Source: Chloroflexota bacterium
GTDB lineage: Bacteria; Chloroflexota; Limnocylindria; Limnocylindrales; CSP1-4
DNA: 7,671 nt
Assembly (NCBI GenBank): GCA_021815005.1
Contig: JAKAHL010000091.1
Location: forward strand, 1-7,671
Direction of reading: 5' to 3'
Positions 1 through 6,125 of this stretch are shown piece by piece; position 1 is the stretch's first letter, and every line of letters starts with the position of its first letter. A program made the position numbers and the translations under genes. Below the pieces are notes generated by a model. That model worked only from the letters and a program-made list of their open reading frames with translations, made no database searches and had not been told where the DNA came from.

Positions 1-2
1 GC

Positions 3-1568
3 GGGTCCGCGCCGCCAGCGCCCTCGGGCGTACCGGCCCCGGGTTCGCCGGCCGTCCCGTCCCTCGCCACGCCGGCCCCGTCACCCGTTGCCCCGCTGGT
101 GGGGGCGTCGGCCTCGCAGGCAGCCCCGGCGTCCGGGTTCGTCGCCGGCTCGCCCGCTCCGGCAACCGGCAGCACCTCCGTCCTTGTGCCGCTGGTCCCG
201 GTCACGGGCTTCTGGTCGTCCGAGTCGTCGATCTCGCTGGGCGTCCTCGCCGCCGCCGTCTCCGGAGGCCCGCGCCCCGTCTACGTCGCTGCGCCGGACC
301 TTCCGTGGCTCGCCGCGTCGCTGGCCGTCACCCCCGGCGCCAACGTGCATGCGCTGGCCCCGGCCGCCGTGCTGGCGGCGGTCCAGGCCAGCCCGGGCAG
401 CCTTGGCGTGCTGCGCCCGGAGGATGTCGGGCCGTCGGTCCGCGCCCTCGCCGTCGGGTCGGTCTCGCTGTTCGGCGTCGGGCCCCTCCGCGACCTGGCG
501 TCGTGGCCGCTGACCGTCCGGGAGCCCGCCGGCGCCGCGCCGTCCACGTTCGACCCCGCGGCGGCGTGGACGCTCGTCGCAGGCGGCGACGTCATGCTCG
601 ACCGGTATGTCTACCAGCGGACCGTCATCGACGGGCTCGGCGCCGACTACCCTTGGAACGGCGGCGACGCGAAGGTCACCTCCACCCACTGCTGCGGCTA
701 TCCGGGCTTCGCCGTCGCCACGACGGCCACGGCCGGAGCCGCGGGCACGCTGCGGGCCTACCTGCAGCGCGCCGACCTCGCGCTCGCCAACCTGGAGGGC
801 CCCGCGCCGAGCGACTTCCGCTACCACCCGTCCGGGCTCGTGTTCTCGATGGACCCCCGGCTGCTGGTGGGCCTGAAGGACGCGGGCATCGACATGGTGT
901 CGCTGGCCAACAACCACATCGGCAACTGGGGCCCGTCGGGAATCGCCAGCACCATCAGCAACCTCGATGCGCTGGGGATCACGCACGCCGGCGCCGGCCC
1001 CACGAGCGGCGTCGCCCGGAGCCCGGCCTGGCTCACCGCGGACGGCCTCAGGATCGCCGTCCTCGCCTACAACGGCATCGGCGGGACCCCCAACGCCACC
1101 GCCACCTCGGCCGGCGCCGCGGGGCTCAGCCTCGCGTCGGCCACGGCGGACATCCGGGCCGCCCGGGCGGCGGGAGCGGACGTCGTCATCGTCTTCCCGC
1201 ACTGGGGCGTGGAGTACACGGATCGGCTCAACGCCCAGCAGGCGTCGCTCGGCCCGGCGCTGCTCAGGGCCGGGGCCGACGCGGTGATCGGCGGCCACTC
1301 GCACTGGGCCGGCCCGATCCGCGTCATCGGCGACAAGCTCATCGTGTACTCGATGGGCGACTTCGTGTTCGACCTCACGCACGACACGCGCACCCAGGAG
1401 GGCATCCTCGTGGAGCTGACCTTCAGCGGACGGCACCTGGCCCAGGTGGTCCTGCGGCCCACGCTCATCGTGGGCGAGGCCCAGCCCGGCTTCCTGCTGC
1501 CGTGGGCCGGGGGGTCGGCGTTGCTGGCCCAGATCCGCACCGCATCGATCGCAGCCGGGATGAGGTAG
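3..1568 (+). CDS. CapA family protein (PGA_cap, metallophosphatase fold), 5'-partial
   Basis: The frame is open from the first complete codon (position 3) to TAG at 1566-1568, giving 521 codons. A GTG at 99 is possible, but the 32 codons before it continue the same Pro/Ala/Ser/Val-rich composition and no Shine-Dalgarno precedes it, so the true start is probably outside the window. Three parts are visible: a low-complexity linker (to about position 180), an unnamed domain (about 180-520), and a PGA_cap domain (about 570-1480). The PGA_cap motifs are GGDVMLDR (582-605), NLEGP (789-803), SLANNH (900-917), PHWGVEY (1197-1217), GGHSH (1290-1304) and SMGDFVFD (1350-1373). Their Asp, Glu, Asn and His residues match the family's presumed metal site. 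The family is named for CapA of poly-gamma-glutamate synthesis, but most members have no proven substrate, and no capB/capC lies in view. The linker suggests an exported, surface-tethered protein; the signal or anchor would lie upstream. It converges on the YwiC-like gene. Confidence 0.9.
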   Translation, partial: GSAPPAPSGVPAPGSPAVPSLATPAPSPVAPLVGASASQAAPASGFVAGSPAPATGSTSVLVPLVPVTGFWSSESSISLGVLAAAVSGGPRPVYVAAPDLPWLAASLAVTPGANVHALAPAAVLAAVQASPGSLGVLRPEDVGPSVRALAVGSVSLFGVGPLRDLASWPLTVREPAGAAPSTFDPAAAWTLVAGGDVMLDRYVYQRTVIDGLGADYPWNGGDAKVTSTHCCGYPGFAVATTATAGAAGTLRAYLQRADLALANLEGPAPSDFRYHPSGLVFSMDPRLLVGLKDAGIDMVSLANNHIGNWGPSGIASTISNLDALGITHAGAGPTSGVARSPAWLTADGLRIAVLAYNGIGGTPNATATSAGAAGLSLASATADIRAARAAGADVVIVFPHWGVEYTDRLNAQQASLGPALLRAGADAVIGGHSHWAGPIRVIGDKLIVYSMGDFVFDLTHDTRTQEGILVELTFSGRHLAQVVLRPTLIVGEAQPGFLLPWAGGSALLAQIRTASIAAGMR

Positions 1569-1582
1569 CTTCTCCGGGAGGG

Positions 1583-1599
1583 CGCGCCGGCCGGGCGCG
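1583..1599. terminator. Possible GC hairpin downstream of capA-like gene
   Basis: CGCGCC (1583-1588) pairs with GGCGCG (1594-1599) around a 5-nt loop, 15 bases after the CapA stop codon. No T-run follows on either strand, so it is not a classic intrinsic terminator. It could act as a GC-rich stem at the end of either convergent transcript. It overlaps the first copy of the 22-bp repeat. In DNA this rich in G and C, a stem of this length can arise by chance. Confidence 0.3.
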
Positions 1600-1639
1600 G
1601 GGATCGGCAGGCCCTCGGGCCGGGCGCGGGGATCGGCAG
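1589..1639. repeat. Perfect 22-bp tandem direct repeat between convergent genes
   Basis: Positions 1589-1610 and 1618-1639 are identical over 22 bases (each begins GGCCGGGCGC and ends GGATCGGCAG), with a repeat period of 29 bp. The 7-bp spacer and the sequence after the second copy are only partly similar. The repeat fills most of the gap between the stop codon of the CapA gene (1568) and that of the YwiC-like gene (1656). It may be a slippage duplication or part of a bidirectional terminator. No function can be assigned from this single copy. Confidence 0.85.
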
Positions 1640-1655
1640 ACCGCTCGGCGAGGGC

Positions 1656-2441
1656 TCAGGGTCGCGTGAGGAACGCCGCCAGGACCACGGCGACCGACGC
1701 CGCCGCCTCGACCGCACCGACGTGCGCGGGTCGGAGCGATCGGGCCGTCCCGGCCAGCCTGCGCGCCGCGACGGGCAGCGCCGCCGCCCTCGCCGTCAAC
1801 CCGAGGGTCACCAGGACCCAGACGGGACCGAGTGGCACGGCGGGCAGCACCAGGAGCGCGTGGAACCCCGCCGAGAGCGTCGTGAACGAGCGGCTGTCGC
1901 GCTCGCGGAGAACCGACCGGACCACGAGCACCGTGCCGAGGAGGTAGGCCGCCCCGATGCCGGTGGCGACCGCAGTCCGGCCCGAGTCGAAGGCGCCGGA
2001 GATCCAGGCGGCGGACGGCACCAGCACCAGCGCCTGGGCTGCCTGGGCGACGCTGTTGGCGAGGTCGCGACGGGTGCCCGGCCTGGCGCCCGCGGCGACG
2101 ACCGCCGTGGCGGGGCCGAGGACAACGAGCGTGGCGAGCAGCGCGGGGAAGGCGACGGCCAGCGGGATGCCGAGAATGGCGAAGCCGGCGGCATACGCCG
2201 CGAGCGGCAAGGTGAACGGCTCCCTCCGCCGGGCCCGGCGCCACGACTGCGCCGTGGCAGAGGCGAGGTACCCGAGCACAGAGGAGCCGGCGAGCACCAG
2301 CTGCCACGGGTCCGGGGCGCTGGCGGCGATGCCCAGCAGGAACGGCACCGCCAGCATGGCCCAGGCGCCGTGCTGGCGCGGCAGCCACTGCCGGGCGGCG
2401 GGCGCGGCCCGGGCGGCGGGGAGTTGGCGCGAGAAGTCCAC
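1656..2441 (-). CDS. YwiC-like polytopic membrane protein
   Basis: This is a 261-residue hydrophobic protein beginning with GTG at 2441 (complement) and ending with TGA at 1656-1658. The motif WLPRQHGAWAML at residues 19-30 is the N-terminal hallmark of the YwiC-like family. About seven or eight hydrophobic segments follow (roughly residues 27-41, 46-62, 80-97, 99-117, 133-148, 158-175, 192-220 and 243-258), separated by Arg-rich loops such as residues 67-73. The length is normal for the family. The GTG was chosen because it is the first standard start codon downstream of the predicted minus-strand promoter (-10 at 2484-2489) and just precedes the conserved motif; its ribosome binding site is weak. 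The frame stays open further upstream, but only antisense to the regulator. YwiC has no established biochemical function. In Bacillus subtilis ywiC sits among the fnr/narK/narGHJI nitrate-respiration genes, so a link to anaerobic or nitrogen-oxide metabolism is possible but inferred. The divergent neighbour is its likely regulator. Confidence 0.85.
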   Translation of the reverse strand: MDFSRQLPAARAAPAARQWLPRQHGAWAMLAVPFLLGIAASAPDPWQLVLAGSSVLGYLASATAQSWRRARRREPFTLPLAAYAAGFAILGIPLAVAFPALLATLVVLGPATAVVAAGARPGTRRDLANSVAQAAQALVLVPSAAWISGAFDSGRTAVATGIGAAYLLGTVLVVRSVLRERDSRSFTTLSAGFHALLVLPAVPLGPVWVLVTLGLTARAAALPVAARRLAGTARSLRPAHVGAVEAAASVAVVLAAFLTRP

Positions 2442-2483
2442 GGCGATGCCCCGAGCTGGTCTGATGCAGGGTCGGCCTCGCCA

Positions 2484-2491
2484 ATTATAAT
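2484..2491. promoter_or_regulatory. Shared divergent promoter core: palindromic -10 ATTATAAT
   Basis: ATTATAAT is its own reverse complement, so it supplies a perfect TATAAT on the plus strand (2486-2491) and on the minus strand (2489 down to 2484). The plus-strand box predicts a start of transcription at about 2498-2499, on the ATG of the regulator. The minus-strand box predicts a start near 2477 and a leader of about 36 nt to the GTG of the YwiC-like gene. No convincing -35 hexamer is seen at 17-bp spacing on either strand, which fits activator dependence or a promoter relying on its -10. The surrounding run (2482-2500) is strikingly AT-rich against the rest of the window. Confidence 0.7.
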
Positions 2492-2498
2492 CAAGTAA

Positions 2499-3170
2499 AT
2501 GCAGCACAGCGATCCCGTCCCTCGACCCCGGCAGGCCGATCGCCGGTCGGCGCTGCTCGACGCCCTCCGCGCGGCCGCCGAGCCGATGCGCGTCGAGGAG
2601 CTGGCCGCCGCCGTCGGCGTCGCCGAGTCCACGGCGCAGTTCCACCTCTCGATGCTCGTCAGCTCGGGGCTGGTGGCGCGGACGGCGGCGCGCAGCGGCC
2701 TCGCTGGGCGCCCGTCGTGGCGGTACGTCGCGGCGCCCGAGACGTCGCACGCCCTGCCCTACGAACAGCTCGCGCGCGTGCTGGCCGCCCAGCTCGACGG
2801 CGGGGCCGGGGCGGGCGAGGCCGCGCGCGAGGCGGGCCGTCGCTGGGCCGAGGCCGTCCCCGACGGCAGTCTCAGCCCGGCCGCGGACCACGACGGGGCC
2901 GTGGGCTCCCTCGCCGGCGTCCTCGACGGGCTCGGCTTCCGCCCCGACGTGCTGGGTGACGGCGCGGAGATCGTCCTCCGGGCGTGCCCGTTCGTCGCGG
3001 TCGCCCGCGAGTACCGCGGCGTCGTGTGCGGGGTCCACCTGGGCCTGCTGGACCGGGCCGTGGCGGCCATCGGTGACGGGCTTGCCGTGGACGACCTGGA
3101 GCCGTTCGTGTCCGACGAGCCGCTCGTGTGCCGCATCCGCCTCTCGACCGCCGCCCGGTGGGCATCGTGA
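2499..3170 (+). CDS. Winged-helix transcriptional regulator, COG2345/SufR-like, with candidate Fe-S cysteines
   Basis: This 223-residue protein runs from ATG at 2499 to TGA at 3168-3170. Residues about 14-80 form an ArsR/MarR-like winged helix: a helix of the ALLDALRAA type, the recognition segment AVGVAESTAQFHLSMLVSSGLV (two turns of HTH, residues about 38-59), and a wing around RSGLAGRPSWRY (65-76). The C-terminal half carries RACPF (Cys163), VVCGVHLGLL (Cys177, His180) and LVCRI (Cys211). The CPF...C..H.GLL pattern is typical of COG2345 predicted regulators, whose SufR members bind an Fe-S cluster through C-terminal cysteines. Cluster binding here is inferred. No Shine-Dalgarno precedes the ATG, and the -10 box ends only 7 bases before it, so the mRNA is probably leaderless. 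It is divergent from the YwiC-like gene and shares its promoter core, so it probably controls that gene and itself. A plain DNA-binding regulator without a cofactor remains possible. Confidence 0.85.
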   Translation: MQHSDPVPRPRQADRRSALLDALRAAAEPMRVEELAAAVGVAESTAQFHLSMLVSSGLVARTAARSGLAGRPSWRYVAAPETSHALPYEQLARVLAAQLDGGAGAGEAAREAGRRWAEAVPDGSLSPAADHDGAVGSLAGVLDGLGFRPDVLGDGAEIVLRACPFVAVAREYRGVVCGVHLGLLDRAVAAIGDGLAVDDLEPFVSDEPLVCRIRLSTAARWAS

Positions 3171-3207
3171 GCCGCCCCTGGCCCGCGTGTCGCCCGCGCG
3201 ACCCAGT

Positions 3208-3229
3208 CCCGCCCCCCGGCCCGGGCGGG
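3208..3229 (+). terminator. GC-rich hairpin after the regulator gene
   Basis: CCCGCCC (3208-3214) pairs perfectly with GGGCGGG (3223-3229) across an 8-nt loop, 38 bases after the regulator's stop codon. No U-tract follows. It is a plausible 3' end for the regulator transcript and separates it from the promoter region of glutamine synthetase, but GC-only stems are common by chance in such DNA. Confidence 0.35.
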
Positions 3230-3245
3230 GAGTGTGGAGAACTGC

Positions 3246-3270
3246 ATTGCGGCTCGGTTGCGACCGCAAT
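3246..3270. promoter_or_regulatory. Operator-like TTGCG repeat cluster upstream of glnN
   Basis: ATTGCGG (3246-3252) and CCGCAAT (3264-3270) form a perfect inverted repeat with an 11-nt gap. Inside it, TTGCG (3258-3262) repeats the first half in direct orientation exactly 11 bp on, about one helical turn. It also forms a tight inverted repeat with CGCAA (3265-3269). The cluster is centred about 76 bp upstream of the predicted glnN transcription start, upstream of the -35 box, where activators often bind. It does not resemble the actinobacterial GlnR consensus as I know it. The binding protein is unknown. Confidence 0.45.
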
Positions 3271-3298
3271 CCTTCTCGGTTCATTCGGCGCGCCGCTA

Positions 3299-3327
3299 TC
3301 GACACGGCCCGGCGCGAGCGGTAGGTT
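3299..3327 (+). promoter_or_regulatory. Predicted sigma-70-type promoter of glnN
   Basis: TCGACA at 3299-3304 matches the -35 consensus in five of six bases. TAGGTT at 3322-3327 fits the TAnnnT -10 pattern common in high-GC Gram-positive bacteria. The spacer is exactly 17 bp. Transcription would start near 3334, leaving a leader of about 48 nt before the ATG at 3382. Confidence 0.6.
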
Positions 3328-3381
3328 CGGGCCACGCCCACCCGCAGCAGCGCGCAGGCCGTGACACCCGGCAGGAGCCCC

Positions 3382-5526
<2,145 letters not shown>

Positions 5527-5538
5527 TCGAGTCGGGGA

Positions 5539-5580
5539 CGGCCCCTCCTCGCGCCGCGGGCGAGGGGCCGGTATCGTCTT
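5539..5580 (+). terminator. Probable intrinsic-type terminator of glnN
   Basis: CGGCCCCTC (5539-5547) pairs over nine bases with GAGGGGCCG (5562-5570), starting 13 nt after the glnN stop codon. The 14-nt loop can itself form a 3-bp stem (CGC/GCG). A modest T-containing tail (GTATCGTCTT, 5571-5580) follows but is not a clean U-tract. The same tail contains a possible -10 for the next gene, so the end of one unit may abut the start of the next. Confidence 0.55.
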
Positions 5581-5585
5581 GGGCC
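5569..5585 (+). promoter_or_regulatory. Candidate -10 region for the PPOX gene
   Basis: TATCGT at 5572-5577 fits the TAnnnT pattern and lies in CGGTA...GGGCC, the same frame of bases that surrounds the glnN -10 (3319-3333). Transcription would start near 5584, about 27 nt before the ATG at 5611. No -35 match is visible at 17 bp, where the terminator loop lies, so the call is weak. Confidence 0.3.
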
Positions 5586-5610
5586 CGCCCGGGCCCCATT
5601 CGAGGCGACC

Positions 5611-5982
5611 ATGACCCTCTCGCAGCTCGGTGACCCGCGCTATATCTTGCTGCGCACCTTCCGCAGGACCGGCGTTGCGGTGGACACGCCCGTCTGGGTG
5701 GCCGCCGAGAGCGGCCGGCTCTACGTGCTGACCTCGCTTGTCACCGGCAAGGCGAAGCGGATCCGCAACAACCCCGAGGTGGAGGTCTGCCAGTGCGACA
5801 TGCGCGGCAGGCCGAGAGGCGAGTGGGTGCCCGCTCGGGCGACGCTCGCCGCCTCGCCGGAGGCGGTGACTGCCGGCAGGGCGCGCATCAGCCGCAAGTA
5901 CGGCTGGCAGTACAAGCTCATGCACGTCCGGCGCGGCGTCCGGCCGGACGAGACGGTGATCGAGATCGCCGACCGCTCGTAG
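5611..5982 (+). CDS. PPOX class F420-dependent oxidoreductase, Rv2061-like
   Basis: This is a 123-residue single-domain split-barrel (pyridoxamine 5'-phosphate oxidase-like) protein, from ATG at 5611 to TAG at 5980-5982. Family features are YILLRTFRRTGVAVDTPVWV (residues 11-30, strand-turn-strand with the TPVW motif), SGRLYVLTS (34-42), GKAKRIRNNPEVEVC (46-60, basic cofactor-phosphate-binding segment), DMRGRPRG (63-70) and KYGWQYKLM (96-104). This pattern matches the small Rv2061-type group annotated as F420-dependent. Members are thought to bind F420 or a flavin and reduce or bind unknown substrates; the substrate here cannot be read from sequence. GAGG at 5602-5605 sits 5 nt before the start. 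It follows the glnN terminator on the same strand, with no visible functional link to nitrogen assimilation. An FMN- or heme-binding split-barrel relative is the alternative. Confidence 0.88.
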   Translation: MTLSQLGDPRYILLRTFRRTGVAVDTPVWVAAESGRLYVLTSLVTGKAKRIRNNPEVEVCQCDMRGRPRGEWVPARATLAASPEAVTAGRARISRKYGWQYKLMHVRRGVRPDETVIEIADRS

Positions 5983-6010
5983 CGCGGCGCCGCGGGCCGA
6001 CCGGCCCGTG
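5983..6010 (+). terminator. 12-bp GC palindrome and adjacent hairpin after the PPOX gene
   Basis: Immediately after the stop codon, CGCGGCGCCGCG (5983-5994) is a perfect 12-bp palindrome. Overlapping it, CGGGCC (5993-5998) pairs with GGCCCG (6003-6008) across a 4-nt loop, extendable by a G-T and a C-G pair to 5991-6010. Neither is followed by a T-run. The pair may end the PPOX transcript, with the two structures being mutually exclusive because they share bases. Confidence 0.4.
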
Positions 6011-6026
6011 CAACACGGGGCCGAAA

Positions 6027-6053
6027 CGGTGTACCCCAGCCGGTCGTACCCCC
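6027..6053. repeat. Degenerate direct repeat CGGT(C)GTACCCC upstream of the molybdenum hydroxylase
   Basis: CGGTGTACCCC (6027-6037) recurs as CGGTCGTACCCCC (6041-6053), with one inserted C. The GTACCCC cores are 15 bp apart. The repeat lies 73-99 bp before the GTG start of the next gene, where a regulator binding site or promoter would be expected. No standard -35/-10 pair could be placed confidently in 6011-6125. Confidence 0.4.
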
Positions 6054-6125
6054 GATGATGGTGGCTCGCGCCGGATGCGGCGGACGGGTCGTCGCGGGCC
6101 GGGCGGACAACAGGGCGGAGCGCAC

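Noticed and set aside
99..101. GTG at 99 as the true start of the CapA protein
   Set aside because: The frame is open to the window edge with the same linker composition, there is no ribosome binding site, and no signal peptide follows the GTG.
81..1436. A 451-codon minus-strand frame opposite the CapA gene
   Set aside because: It is a shadow of the CapA coding frame, with repetitive charged composition and no homology that I recognise.
1581..1655. CRISPR or mobile-element ends in the repeated spacer
   Set aside because: There are only two copies with a 7-bp spacer, no inverted terminal repeats, no target-site duplication and no transposase or cas gene nearby.
3246..3270. GlnR box upstream of glnN
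   Set aside because: The repeats are TTGCG-based and do not show the alternating GTnAC / GAAAC half-sites expected of actinobacterial GlnR sites.
3361..3363. GTG at 3361 as the glnN start
   Set aside because: The ATG at 3382 has AGGAG four bases upstream and gives the usual N-terminus, whereas the GTG has no clear ribosome binding site.
6075..6077. In-frame ATG at 6075 as start of the molybdenum hydroxylase
   Set aside because: It would add 17 low-complexity Arg/Gly residues before the ferredoxin domain, while GTG 6126 has a well-placed GCGGAG and gives the normal family N-terminus.
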